Positions 45,266 to 58,135 of a stretch of DNA of 64,000 nucleotides are shown in pieces (within the stretch, counting starts at the first letter, position 1; the number at the start of each line of letters is the position of its first letter). The stretch lies in NCBI RefSeq assembly GCF_024139115.2, contig NC_085140.1, positions 293,723,293 through 293,787,292 on the forward strand, given 5' to 3'. This DNA comes from Armigeres subalbatus (taxonomy: Eukaryota; Arthropoda; Insecta; Diptera; Culicidae). Both the position numbers and the translations under genes were made by a program. The notes below the pieces were generated by a model that saw only the letters and a list, made by a program, of their open reading frames with translations, was not told the origin of the DNA and ran no database searches.

Positions 45266-47710
45266 AGACCTACGATTGTGAAACTTATCAAAAATTAAAT
45301 ATGAACAGAAATGATGCCTCGATTTGAATTTCACAGAAGTGACAAACATTAAACAGATGATCGTTAGAAGAAGTCTAAATGTGGGAGTGGAATCCATAAT
45401 AATGCTTTAATATGGAATTAGTTTCTTTTCTTCCTATTTCGATGAACTGCGGCGTCGATTTTAAACATATTCTTAAGCATCTATATTTCTCTTTTCTCAA
45501 GAAACATTCCAAAATAAGATTGTTACAATAAAATAAGTAATAAAAAAACTTAAAATCTAGAACATAAAAATATGTAGCGATTTTATGTTTTACCAAGAAT
45601 CACTTGTCCGTCTTGTTGTAATGCTTCTTTTTTTTCTTTTTTCTCTTTTGCCATCTTTATTTCTCACTTGGTTTATCAATTAAAGCGATTGTAATTTACA
45701 AGTAGTTTAGTTTTTTTTTGCATGTTTAATTTATCTTTTACTATTTTTATGTTCATTCAAATATTTCTTTTTTTTCTCATTCTCAAACAATGGTAGATTT
45801 TTTTGTTTCTCTTTCGCGTTTTTATCTTTTTCTTTTTATTCAAGTATAAAGGAACAATGTTTCTGCCTTACATTTATACACAATTTATACAGAAAATAAA
45901 AGCTAAACGTAAATATTCACCCTTACAAACAAAGGACAACTAACATTACGACGAAATGGATGTTTGTGATTGATTGTATGAGGGTGAAAGGGGAGGAGGG
46001 ACCAACAACAATGACGAATGATGAACGATGAATCATGATGACAGATTATGTAGACAACGGAATAAAGTTAAATTAGAATATTAAGAAAAATAAAAACTTT
46101 TCACAGTCGCACCTCTTTTCTTCCGTTACTCGATTTTCCGTTTGCTTCTGTGTGTACGTTGCGAATGTGTATGAACGTGTACTTGCGATTGTGTGTGTGT
46201 ATGTATGTATGTATGTGTGAATGTTTCTCGCGTAAATTGTACAATACATTCTCGTTTTGTTGTTGCATTTTACTTGTTTTTGTTTTTCGTTCTACACACT
46301 ACCTTCGTCCTTGTTTTGTTACATTTGTTTTTTCTTTATTCTCAGTTTGTTTCGTGATTGGTTGTATGTTTTGCTTCTTAGTGGATAACTGTTGGATTTG
46401 TTTTTACTTAGTTTTAGACAGTTTCGTGTGGTTTTCTATTCATACTTCTTCCCCGGTTTCAATGCTTGCTACTCAAGCCTTCCCATGACGTGTTAAATGT
46501 CTGAATGTTTTCGTTTTTTGTTTATTTCAATGGTTAGTAACGCACGTCTTTTGGTATGTCAAACCAAAAATTAAATTTTCGCATTGAGCCAAAAAGTTAT
46601 TTTGATTTATTCTTCTTCGTTCCATGTGGGATGTAATCCTTTCGGCGTTTCTATTTAATCGTTTGAATAGTATGAGTTCTTTACTTTTGTTTCAAGTGTG
46701 TACAATGCTTTAAATATAAGGAGGATTATGCTTTTTATGGGCGGGACTGCTGGATTGTTGTTTCTGATTACCAAATGTTGGAAAGAGATAACAGTGCTGG
46801 ATTGCTGTATATATGTAGTAATTTTCATGTCTTCAAGTAGAGCCAAAGATTTTTGTAAACTTTTTAAAATAAAAAAGAAGTTATAATAAACACAATTTCA
46901 CAGAAATTAAATTTTAATTTCAAGCTAAATTGCTTTTTTCATTTTAGATTTTTGTTTCTTTTTCCAACTTCTCTGTTTTCAAAGGAAATAAATAATTTAT
47001 GTTTTTTGTTTTGTTTTTTAAATATTACTTATCTCTAAGATATTTTGTTTGTTTTAATTAGTTTTGGAACAATTTTGAACTAAAATTTCACTTTGTATTT
47101 GTTAGTGTTGCTTTTTTATAATTACTATTTTTGATAGACGCCAAAATGTTTTTATAGTTTACATGTCTGAGTTGCTGTCAACGTGAATAGGACGATCGAT
47201 GTTTACGAACTAGAGTGCTTATCAGGACTTCAGGAAGACTGATCAACTAATCAAGTAAATCAATCACCCGTATTCTTGTTTACGAACGACCGATACTTTT
47301 GAACGATTGCGAATCCTTCGAACCGTTTCCCCATTTCATTTTGCTGGCGTAAACGAAAATACGCATCAACTTTCGTTCGAATGAGCTTTCGTACGTAAAC
47401 AAGAATACAGGCGAATTTCTTATGACGATCAAAATTTTGTAGAATCAGATGTTTTGTCATTTAAACATACATAATAAAAATAATATTTTTATATTCAACT
47501 TAAAAGAATCACAAACCAATTTTGTTATATAAAATTGCAAGCATTCTGTTAAGGATAATGATTCACAAAATTGTGTTACATATGGTATTGAGCACCATGT
47601 TCCCAAAATCTCAATCCAAATTCTCAAATCTGTGTAATATCTTTCAACTGGTGTTCAATCAAAGGACGGTAGAATTAAATGTTTGGCACAATTTGCTCAC
47701 GTTGAGTTAA
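45266..47710. other. T-rich DNA, possible untranslated or intergenic sequence
   Basis: The + strand is a long run of T-rich, low-complexity sequence (about 45600-47150) with a (TGTA)n microsatellite near 46193-46222. No frame is convincing. The style is the same as 53800-57800, and both could be pieces of a long 3'UTR of a minus-strand gene, since the minus strand is A-rich with AATAAA-type words. Confidence 0.35.
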
Positions 47711-48214
47711 CTTCTAGGGAAGAAGGCTGCCAATCACAGCAGAAACGCCGGGCAGTTAAAACATTATTGTTTGAACTACTGAGACTGTAAAGCCGAATCC
47801 CATTACATATATTCATCAGTCGAAACAACAGAGAACAATAACATGAGAAACTTCCATGATGTCCTAGGAATAACGAAACAAATCCATGGGATCGTGACTA
47901 CAAAAATTCGTACAGTTTGAGTTCATGATTCTTGCCTGAAAATCTAAGAATCTTTTGGATATTGGAAGTCTGTGAAAATGATGTATAAGGATTGTATGTC
48001 GTAACCCAGAAACCCATTCTTCCGAAAGCCGTTCCCCAGAAATAATTCGCCCTAAATCAGGGCTGGTAGCGGTCAATGCCGCTCAAAATAGTGATTTTAA
48101 TGACCAACACTGGCGAAAAAGGGACTACACAATGACTTTCAACTGCAGAAAAAGTGTCCAAAAAGTGACTTTTAATTTCACTTGCAGTAACAAAAATTGA
48201 ATTTTATATGAAGT

Positions 48215-48440
48215 TAATAAGGCCGATACGAATAAACGAGCTTCTGCCTCATACGCAGGAGGTCGTGGGTTCAATCCCAGGCCCGTTCCGTTCCTCCTAC
48301 TTTGTATCTTTTCATATATTTCTCATGTTCTAGCAATCGCTAGAACTGGAAACAGGCTTTCCTACCGTTTCCATCTTCTATCCCTATACCTACAACTTGA
48401 TTAGTTCTAGCAGGTAACTGTTAGAATTCGAAATGAGCGA
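48215..48440 (+). repeat. tRNA-derived SINE-like sequence
   Basis: It contains the stretch TTCTGCCTCATACGCAGGAG followed by a B-box-like GGGTTCAATCCC, the layout of the 3' half of a tRNA. A relative with the same spacing is at 56235-56400. The 5' half does not fold as a tRNA, so it is not a functional tRNA gene. Confidence 0.5.
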
Positions 48441-48556
48441 AAAAGTTCGTTTCGGCATCCAATTAGAATACTACACCACACTTTCATAACTATCACATTG
48501 GCAACCCGTTAAACAAGACGAACCTCTGCCATAAAACCTTAACCCAGATTCCAATA

Positions 48557-48680
48557 AAATTCCGGAGGAACTCGTGGCGAGTGCAGAGGTGTTCTCGGCT
48601 TGCAGTGGGCCGTCACTAAATTCCGGAGGAACTCGTGGCGAGTGCAGAGGTGTTCTCGGCTTGCAGTGGACCGTCACTAA
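48557..48680. repeat. 61-bp tandem duplication
   Basis: Two copies of a 61-bp unit starting AAATTCCGGAGGAACTCGTG lie at 48557 and 48618, differing at one base. They are nearly identical, so the duplication is recent. Confidence 0.9.
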
Positions 48681-49087
48681 AAAGTGACCCGCTACCAGGC
48701 CTGACTATTTTTTTTTTTCAAACAACCAGAAAGACGTTCTCCAGACAGAAAGCCCAAATTTGCATATTATACTGAACTACTCAAAGGAATTACATCGGAA
48801 CTTGTCATAAATAAGCCTCATATCCTCTTAGTCTTTGTCGGGATTTTTTTACTGTGGAACGTCATTCTGGAGAATGGTTCATTCCAGGGATTGGCTTTCC
48901 TTGATATGGAAACGAATGGAAAAACTGTGGCGACACGTTGTTTGCTAAGATGCCGTAGTTTAGTAATGTCCACCGCCGAAAGTTTTGTGTAAAAAAATAA
49001 TTGGAACAATCAAAAATTGCAACGTGGCACTAATAGAAACAATGGTAATTGAAACATTAACCAAGCTCGACTCTGTTTTAACACACA

Positions 49088-49345
49088 AATGTCGGATCGA
49101 AAGCTAATAGCGTGCTATTTGCCAAAGGCAATGCCCGCTGGCCGAATATGCGTTCGATCCTATTGTTTTGTTGTCATGTGTCAATTCATCGAATAGCTAT
49201 GTTTACCGCGGGAGAATTTCTTCAAGTAATTGCTGCGATCGTAGAAAATTACTTGTTTCCGATTTCGTTGTTTTATGCTCAAATGTCGGATCGAAGGCTC
49301 GCAGCGTGTTGTTTGTCAATATGAAGCAAGTCGATCCTATTGTTT
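49088..49345. repeat. Imperfect direct repeat, ~192-bp step
   Basis: The word AAATGTCGGATCGAA occurs at about 49087 and 49280, and both copies go on with related AGCGTG, TGTTTG/TATTTG and TCGATCCTATTGTTTTG segments. Confidence 0.65.
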
Positions 49346-49916
49346 TGAGGCGTGAATGTTCAATCGAGGTTGAGATCTATTCCCAAAAAATCATGCTTCT
49401 CTACTCATGTCTATTTGATTATAATCTCAGAAAGATTCATTGAGTAACTATTTTGCTACTTAATAATGTAGATCAGTAGCTACTTGGTGACTATATCGGA
49501 TATTCCCTTTTAAGGTCCGTTACAGAAATGGAAATCGGAAAGTTCATCCGCGCTCCTCAGGAGGAGAACAATCAGCCTTCTGACGTGGGAGCTAAAGTAG
49601 ATGTTATAAGCGAGTATAACGAGTGAATGAGAAGCCTCACACAAATCTGGAGAGATCTGGTATCAGGTATCAGAACGTCGGTTCAGGAGGCACGTTCCCC
49701 TCAATTTGGGAGATTTGTGCCATCGCCTTCACTGGCCTTTCTCATCATTTACCTGACGGAAAAGGAAGTGAAAAGGAGAAAGGAAGAGGAAGTGAAGTTA
49801 GAAAGGAGAATGGAATCATTTATAGGAAAGCCAATTATGTAGACTCACACGCATTCAGCTAGGGACTAAAGAGAGGTGTCACAAAAACACAGAGGACGTA
49901 TCAATGGACGAACGTC

Positions 49917-50360
49917 AAAGACGAAACACTGAGTGCACTGTGAAAAACGCATAATGCGAATCCATATAGGTGACAATCACAAAGTACATTGTAAAAAACG
50001 CATAATGCGAATCCATATAGGTGACAATTTGTTGAAAACTAAGTAAAACACATATCCATAACCCCACTCTTATTGAACCTCACGTTGAGATTGAGCAAGA
50101 GTAGCCGAAGCCGAATGTCAAGGACTAGACACATAGTACACTGTGAAAAACGCATAATGCGAATCCATATAGGTAACATACACAAAGTACATTGTGAAAA
50201 ACGCGTAATGCGAATCCATATAGGTGACAATTTGATGAAAACTAAGTAAAATACATATTCATAACCCCACTCTTATTTAACCTCACGTTGAGATTGAACA
50301 AGAGTAGCCGAAGCCGAACGTCAAGGACGAGACACAGAGTACACTGTGAAAAACGCATAA
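49917..50360. repeat. 203-bp tandem repeat upstream of gag
   Basis: Two full units and the start of a third repeat with a period of 202-203 bp, seen from TGAAAAACGCATAATGC at 49941, 50144 and 50346. Within each unit the block GTGAAAAACGCATAATGCG is itself doubled about 50 bp apart. The array runs directly into the gag remnant. Confidence 0.85.
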
Positions 50361-50375
50361 TGCACACTGTACGTC

Positions 50376-50738
50376 GTGCAGGCTGCAACACGTAACGAGG
50401 CGTACGAGGCGGGATTACAGCCGAGCAATTCATCCGGACCGGTGGTCGCTTTGACGACGAAAAGACCGTTTAAAAATTTTCGACGACCCAACCCAAGCAC
50501 GGAATACAAGCCAGGCAGGAACCCGGCATATGGTCGAGACGGAGTGATGAAGAAGCGCTTTAAACCGAACACTCAAGAACAGTGTAAACAGTGCGGTCGG
50601 CCAGCTCACAAGGAATCCGGCGTGTGTCCCGCTATTAGCCGCTCATGCAACATATGTAAAAAGCGTGGCCATTTCGCGGCCATGTATCGCACGAAGCGCA
50701 TCAACAGCATTGATGCAGTTCAACAAGAACCGCAGTAA
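50376..50738 (+). pseudogene. Ty3/gypsy gag nucleocapsid remnant
   Basis: This is the C-terminal end of an LTR-retrotransposon gag. It has a basic region and two zinc-knuckle-like motifs: C-K-Q-C-G-R-P-A-H near residue 70 and C-N-I-C-K-K-R-G-H-F near residue 91. The second ends in Y where the final cysteine is expected, so it is damaged. The start is not natural, since the frame emerges from the tandem repeat. Confidence 0.7.
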
Positions 50739-50824
50739 GTACAGCCGTCGACTCCATTAAACAGAAAACTGGGTATAATCTTGATATGAGATATAGAAAA
50801 AGACATTATTGAAAAAAGTATCCT

Positions 50825-52420
50825 CTGCTCCTGAATGGATAAGCGGAATGTCCGCCGTTGCGAAGGGGAAAGGGGATTTCAGATTAGTCGTTAATATGCG
50901 GGCGGGTAATAAAGCCATTGAACGGGAATACTTCCGGTTGCCCCCGATAAACGAAATGAAATCAAAACCCCATGGAGCAATTTAAAACTTCGCTGACTTA
51001 ACCAGACCTTTGTGGACGGCCGCAGGCAAAGACAGTTGGGAATGGGGTCCCATTCAAACTATCGCTTTTAAAGCAATAAAGGAAAAATCGCAAAATGCAC
51101 CGTAACCCTCGGATATTTTAGCGAAGAGGACAAAACAGTTCTACATACCGATGCGTCGCCTATCCCTCTAGGAGCGGTCCTGGTACAGGTAATCTTTCTT
51201 TAAGAATAAAATAGATTTGACTTTCTTGTCATTTGTTATGTTTTCCAGGTCGATAGCAATGGCACGAATCGTGTAATCAGTTTTGCCTCAAAGGCCCTAA
51301 CTCCTACGGAAAGACGTTACGCCCAAAATCAACGGGAGGCATTAGCCGCCGTATGGGCTGTCGAGCACTTTGCTTATTTTCTGCTAGGGAGGCACTTTAC
51401 GTTGCGTGTCAACTCCAAAGGGATATCGTTTATTCTTAGTCGCTGTCGGGAAGATTCGAAAAGAGTTCTCACAAGAGCGGATGGTTGGGCACTTTGACTG
51501 AGTCCCTACAGCTATGATGTAGAGCATGTGAAAGAAGCAGCGACAATATTGCGGACCCTTCTTCCCGCCTATATACTGGCAGCTGTCATTTGATTGGATG
51601 AGCCATTTGATGAGGAATCTAGTCTGTTGGAGATAGCTAGACTAGAAGCCAATTCTGTAGGGTTCTTGACAGAGGAAGAGATCGTCGATGCTACAGCTCA
51701 CGACAAAGTACTCACTAGCGTGAAAGCGGCTTAAGGTTCAAGTGAATGGCCTGGACAATTGAAGTGGTTCTAGCAGGTGGCATCTGATCTCTTCGTTTCC
51801 AAGGGCTTAGTGGTCAAAAACGGATCCATTTTAATACCAAGTGTCCTACGAAAAATAAAAACGTTATAAGTTGCTCATAATGGTCATTCCCTTTCCGCCA
51901 AATTCAAAAGCATTCTCAGAGAACGCGTTTGGTGACCTGACATGCCCAGTGATGCTGAAAACTGGGTCAAGGCCTGTCGTTTTAGGCTGCGATTATAAAC
52001 AGTCAAAGAAGTAAATATACCTACTATAGATTTTTTAGTTTCATTACCTACACTTGTAAACTGAGCACAAGACGGAGCATCAAACGAGGCGGAAGCCTTC
52101 CATCTTTCAGCAGGCACTGACTCAGACTCTCTCTTCTCAACAACCGAGACTGTGTTCGAACAAGCTTTATCGTGAAGACATCGCTTTCGATTCTTTGGCC
52201 AGTAACTTCACTGCGTTCCGATATGACCAAGAATTGGGGCGCACGTTCTTGCCACTCCCGTCCGCTCATCGGAACTATTCGATAAGAGTGCCAAGAAACT
52301 GTATGACTCTGCGTCTGCGAAAGGTCGACTCCTTCCTAATGAGGAAACTCAACCCAGCATGGACTTACTGGACTTACTGGGGTCAAAATCGCCATCGAGC
52401 CTACTGTGATCAATAAAATC
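50825..52420 (+). pseudogene. Ty3/gypsy pol remnant (RT, RNase H, integrase traces)
   Basis: RT traces (F-R-L-V-V-N-M near 50880) are cut short by an internal deletion near 50975-51000. The connection and RNase H parts follow, with T-D-A-S at about 51148 and the A-L-T-P-T-E-R-R-Y block near 51296. Integrase zinc-binding traces occur to about 51980, with degraded sequence to about 52420. At least eight stops interrupt it. A 60-bp intron-like stretch splits the RNase H at 51189-51248. No LTRs could be recognised. Confidence 0.7.
51189..51248 (+). other. 60-bp GT-AG intron-like insert in pol RNase H
   Basis: It begins GTAATC, ends TTTTCCAG, is T-rich before the AG, and contains an in-frame TAA. 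Removing it joins L-V-Q to V-D-S-N-G without any change to the RNase H frame. Its length is typical of short insect introns. Confidence 0.55.
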
Positions 52421-55400
52421 CAACTCTGAAAAGTGGTTTGGTCGATTGTTGGAGCGGAATCACTACTGACAAGGCAGCAGGATGGCAAAAAATAGAAGTC
52501 CCTCGATGCGGATCTTCCTATTTAACAAAAAGGATGGGTACTCAGGCTGTTACGGGCACTCGTATAAAGCATTTATTCTTTATAGGACTAGTAAGGAAAG
52601 TAAATTTCAAATTATTAATTTGCTTTGCTCTTTCAGAACATCCGTACTAGTCTATGGCTCGTTGGAATCGGTGATACCTAACCCTTGCGACCATAATGGT
52701 ATTTTTTCGGATCACGTGAAGTTTGTCTGAATGAAACGAGCAAATTCATCTCAAATCTACACACAATCCAAATTACAATTGTCCGATATCAGTACCCCTT
52801 ACTAATGGAATTCTCCTAATTCTCATAGTGTCCCACTTGATGTCCGGTACCGCGGACGCTAACTCGGCAAACCATATGCTATACGAAGTTGATAGTTCGT
52901 CAACTGAAATGTGAAAATCGATGAGAACTCATATGTGTTTGACTTGCGGTTAGCAGCAGCATTTCACGGAATCCTTACAACTTCGTTTTAAAAAATGACC
53001 AAAAACATTGAAGTTTCATTCAAAATTTGCCGAACTTTTGTTATTTGATCTATCTACGACAAGTTATTTTTTCAACCTATCGAGTAATATTTGTGAAAAA
53101 AAATATAAAATAATCCAATAATTTTAATAGTCGATTTGATGTTTCAAGTTGTGTCAAAGTACAACATCGGTGTATGTCATTTAATAACATTGATATACAA
53201 TCACTAGCAAGACACTTGCCGGCCAAATTTCAATAAAACATTAACGAAGCTTAAAAAAAAGTAAAAACTAAATGTTATGTTTCATTAAAAAATAATTGAT
53301 ATCCCATGCCGTTCCTGAATAAAATATACCGTTTTGACTTAAATTCCAAGCACCCGCTTTTAAATGGTCATTTCAACTTAATTCTTTCCGTAGAATGTTG
53401 AATTCATTTGTAATCTTGATCGTCCGAATCTAAAACCTAAGGAAATTTAAGTTTTAGGGCGTTAAAACGCCAGTGTTTGAAATTCATGAGTCATGTTCGA
53501 AATTATATTCAAAACTGTACAGCTCTCTTTGATGTCCACCAGAAAACCCTCAAATGTTTTTACATCGAATTACATCGGAAACGAAAACGGGGGATCATGT
53601 GTTTTTTTTTTACTTGCCCCGAATATTGCCCGTCCATCCGCCTGATAAGCAGTCCACTTCGTCTATCCGACCGGGTAAATTCGTATCGGATGAAATCGTG
53701 TATATCTTTCTTGTTTAAGTTGCTTGTTCTGGAAACTGTACGACTATTATTCTTGCAGCGCAATCGATGATCTTGAACTTGCATTTTTTTTGCGGATAAT
53801 GACACAATATCGGTGAATTTGGAGTTTAATTTTAGTTTGACATATCTTTCATTTGTTTTTTTTTGTTCACTTTGTTTTCACTTAAATATTTACGTTTGTG
53901 TTTCGGAAAACTCACAACATGCTGGCTCCTCAAACTCTGCGATAAACTCGGTAAAACTGGTTCTCAGGACAATAAGATATTTCAGGCATTTGATGGGCAG
54001 TATTCACGTTGGTTTTCTCTTCCCCTGCTACGCACTAGGGGTGTCTTGCGGTCGTCACCGTTTTGAACAATAGTTAGTTAGCCCGTTGATCAAAGTTTTT
54101 TTTTTCAAATTTGTCGTTTTTTATCGGGTTTCCTTTGCCACGTTCATGGCTTCGCTAATACTCAACCGACCGCTCATCTTGTAAACAATGTTTAGTACTT
54201 TATACCACTGACTGACTGACTGACTAACCGGCTAGCTCAAAAAAGGAGTACAATTCTCGAAAAATGTTTTAAATATTTTGAAAAAATGTAAACGGAAATA
54301 CTCAGCAGCTTCGGATACCTTTGTACACACTATTATACGCGCGAATCCGAAAACTGTTCTGTTCATCTTCCATTATGCGATGGTTTTTCTAGAGTTCTTG
54401 TTATTATTTGTGTTGTTCTGTTATTATAATGTTAAACCTCTTATTTTGCCTTTTCTGCCGTTAAATCATAATATTTGATAACATTATTACGGGCTTGTTT
54501 CACTGTTTACCGTTTACTGCTCTTCTTTTTTCTTTATTGTATGTTGAACATTAGATACTAAACTTTGCAAGAAGAACGTTCACAATGTTTACACAAATTT
54601 CATTTCAAATCATGTTTCTCAACACTTGAACTTCTTTTCTTGGAAATACTCTACGTAAAACGAATGCAGCTCCACTTCACTTTTGTCTGCTATTCAGCTG
54701 CATTGCCCATTTTCGCCGTTCCACAAGTAGATTTAGTTGAATAATGTTTATAAATGTGTGTTTGTTTGCTTGTTTGTGTTTGTGTGTTTGCTTCGTATCT
54801 ATCGTCAGTATAAGTAGTATGATGAATACAAAAAGAAAAAATCAATTCAATACATTTAGTTTTATTCACTTTGTTGTTTTTTTTTCTTTGAACGCGTAAA
54901 TGTACTTGGGTTTTAGTTTCAGTGTAATAGTAGTAATAATAATAGTATTAATTATTATGCTTCACCAGTAAAGAGATTCGAACTATATATTCTGAAATAT
55001 TTCACTTCCTCACCGTCGCGACGCTCACCTTTTCTACAGTAATGCTTTTCTTTAAATACTTAATCAGTAATGTTTAGAGTTTTACTTTCCTTATGTTTTA
55101 TTTTCTGCCCTTAATCCTAACCTCAATATTCTTCCATTAAATATTCACTTTATTTCTGAATGCGGATAAATCATACAATTGATTTACTAAGTCGCAATTC
55201 TTATCCTCTCGTTTTTACTCTACTCCCTCATCCGCTTCATCCATTCTCTTTTTCTCTCTTTTTGTTAAACCGAATCACAATGCAAATTTTGCAACACGGT
55301 TTTCTAATTTTACATATGTCACCAAAACTAAAACAAATTAATCACACCCTAACCAATAAATTAGCGAAAGTCAAGCAAAACAAAGTTTTTTTTCTCTGCT

Positions 55401-57832
55401 TGATTAGGTCACTCCCACGGAGTGAAACGATATCCGTCGCTCAGCAAATCGTCCACTTTATTTATTTATTCATGTATTTTTACTTTTTCAAAATTTGTAT
55501 ACGTTTTCGGCTAAGCCATCCCTCGCATAATACATTCCTAATCGTAACCTAAAAGTTTTAAAAACTAAAACAGTAAATCAGCTCCGAGGATAAATTGAAC
55601 TATATTTTTTTTCAAAGTTATTGCTAGAATTTTTCTTTACTAGACGGGTTGGGAAACATAGTTTCCATTCAGAATACAATTAATTAGGAGGAAGAAAACC
55701 AAACATATTTTTCTTAGCCGAATTTGATTCGCAGTGGGTCCCTTTTTAAAAGGGTTGGGGAGAGTTTCCGATCTTATCGCTCTCTCCTTCTGTTTTTTTT
55801 TTTCATTGCATACAAAACGATTGGCTAGGAGGATGCGACAAAGAATTGTTTTAAAGATGTTTTTGCTAGGTGACGCGGTTCGACTAGTCTTAGCGTCGGA
55901 TAATCGTTTGTTGTAAACCGTTTTTTGATTTTCTGATTATTGATTTTTCCATTTTTCGCTGTTCTGTTTTGAGAGTTGAGCTTGAATTGCATTTAAAACA
56001 CGACAAACTGCCATGGGCTGGTGGCGTTATCAGACGGCCTAAATAACGCGAACGTTGTAGATTCATTAGCAATACTTGTAGATAATACCAATACAAATTA
56101 CATAGTTAATGTATTTATCCTCAAGTTGTTTTTTTAAATATTTCTCGGTATTTTTTATGTGAGTCTCGCGTATGATCTCATCATTCCAGTGTCATCTAAC
56201 ACAAAATAAGAAAAGCGTGCGAGTGCTTAAAAGTTTTAAGCGATGACATGCTACATGATAATCATGACAACCATTTCTGCTTAATAGGCAGGAGGTTGTG
56301 GGTTCAAGCCACATCACTTCTCATGGTGAATTCTCAGTCAACAAGTCGCAACAATAACTACACACTAACAATCTCCTCATTTCCTAACTGACTTTAAGGA
56401 CTTGGCTAGCGCGTCATTGATCTACATGCGAGAGCTGCTGAAACGTGCTATTTGTAGAATAAGTGGCAAAACAATTTTGAATGCGGCAAAGGTATAAATT
56501 TTGCAAAATGGGACAGAAGTGCGGCTTGAGTAGATGTTTTCCTTCCACATTCCAAGTTTCCATAGAAGGATGAGGAAAAAACGACTAGCTCAAATGTGTT
56601 TTGTGTCTGTTTAACTTTATTTTGCTATGGATCATTTCATTTGCCCTGAATAATTTCCAGAATTGATTTTTTTATTGTGTTTGTATTCCATTCGTTACAT
56701 ACTAAAACTTATTGGACTAAAAGTTCCCGGCATATGATGCTCAAAGTTATTTTTCTGCTATTGCTTTCTCGCTGTTTATATATTTTTGATGATCACACCA
56801 AATCTAAAACGTTACACTTTTAGTATGGTCATTCATTTATTTACTAAAAATGCTTAAACACAACACTAAATGTGCATCGCTTCGAAGAAGTATACAATTC
56901 GAAAAATGATTCAATTCAGGAAATAATTCGTTCACTTACTACAAAAAAAGACTCTCAAAACAGATCAATTTCATGGAAAATATCGTTTTTACTCCATTTG
57001 AGTTATCTAACCCCACATTCAACCTGTGTAGCATGTTCACAAACACCGAGTTTCAACCATTGGAATTAAAAAAATACGTGAAGAATCGATTGTTCGGAAC
57101 TAAACATCTGCTCCCATCAGACTGACTCTCGGGCATGATCGATTGAAAAAATTCAAGAAAACTAAAAACATCGCCAAAAATGATGAATAAAAATGGAGCC
57201 CGAAATCTTGATTATGTTTGATCTAATTTGGGGAGTTTCTACACAGGTTAATGTCAAGGCAGCCTTCCATTCTTTTATTTTTATTTTTATTATAAGAAAA
57301 AAGGACTATCAGCTTGAATAGATGGGTTTGTTTAATTACAACAAAAAAGAAAAGAAAAAATGCCTATTTCACGAAAAAAGTAATCCTTCTTTCGTTCCTA
57401 CCTTTTGCACTTACTTATTCTAATCGTCAAACATGTTTTTCTTTGTCCAACTTTCTTATCAAGTATATTTGTTAATGTATGTGTTTGTATTGGTTTTTGT
57501 TTGATACTTAAAACGTCATATCAATTTTCGCTTTTACTTCGTTATAACTTTCACTTGATTAAAAAAATGCATTGCAATAGAAATATAAACTTAAAGAATG
57601 GTTCTTTAAACTACTGTCAAAAATATGAAAAATAAAATTGCTATGAAAATCACAACTTACTAATGTATGTAGGCGGAATACCGTCGAGGGATGATCATCA
57701 GAGGGACTCTCAGGGGGGGTTCAGGTCAGTTTGTGGAAGCGAAAAAGTAATATAAACCGTATATAAAAATAATCAACAAAATAGATTCCTACGCCAATGT
57801 CGATCGCCACCGCTGCCGCAGTCGTTGCCTCG
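52421..57832. other. AT-rich DNA, perhaps long 3'UTR of the AP-4 gene
   Basis: No protein gene is supported. From about 53800 to 57650 the + strand is rich in T, so the minus strand is A-rich, with AATAAA repeats near 55457-55470. This lies just downstream of the minus-strand AP-4 stop and may be its 3'UTR, but no end can be placed. A TGAC microsatellite is at about 54208-54226 and a SINE-like repeat at 56235-56400. Confidence 0.4.
56235..56400 (+). repeat. tRNA-derived SINE-like sequence, second copy
   Basis: It shares with 48215-48440 the layout TTCTGC, GGCAGGAGGT and a B-box-like GGGTTCAAGCC. No cloverleaf can be drawn over the full length. Confidence 0.4.
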
Positions 57833-58135
57833 TTATTTGTCCAAATCGTCGATCATGGGTTGAGGTGGAGGAGGAGGTTGGCGGTACTGGATGATCACAT
57901 TGGACGTCCCGCTGCAGCCGCCAACGTTCTTACAGCTGACGATCTTCATTTGCTTGCTACTGCTGCCGCTGTTGATCACGAGTGTGCCGACCGGCCCGAC
58001 AGTGCTTGCAGCGGTCACTACTGATGAAGGGTGCGAACCAGAACCAGAATACGACAACGACGCTGCTGATGATGCTGCTGCAGATGCAACCGAGACGCCA
58101 GATAGGAATGAAGAAGAAGCAGTGATGCCAGCTGA
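57833..58135 (-). CDS. Candidate readthrough extension of AP-4/cropped
   Basis: Immediately after the TGA at 58136-58138, the same frame stays open for 100 codons to a TAA at 57833-57835. The peptide is rich in serine and alanine first and then has K-I-V-S-C-K-N-V-G-G, P-P-P-P-P-Q-P and ends D-D-L-D-K. Its base use resembles the exon before it. It may be reached by stop-codon readthrough, or the TGA may be a nonsense change or a sequencing error. Confidence 0.5.
   Translation of the reverse strand, partial: SAGITASSSFLSGVSVASAAASSAASLSYSGSGSHPSSVVTAASTVGPVGTLVINSGSSSKQMKIVSCKNVGGCSGTSNVIIQYRQPPPPPQPMIDDLDK

Larger units (their letters stand above)
47711..49916. other. Non-coding DNA with SINE-like and duplicated segments
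   Basis: No protein gene is supported. It contains a tRNA-derived repeat (48215-48440), a 61-bp tandem duplication (48557-48680) and an imperfect 192-bp duplication around 49088 and 49280. Confidence 0.4.

Noticed and set aside
46150..46488. 112-codon open frame rich in C, F, V
   Set aside because: It is a reading of T-rich low-complexity DNA with a TGTA microsatellite; not supported as a gene.
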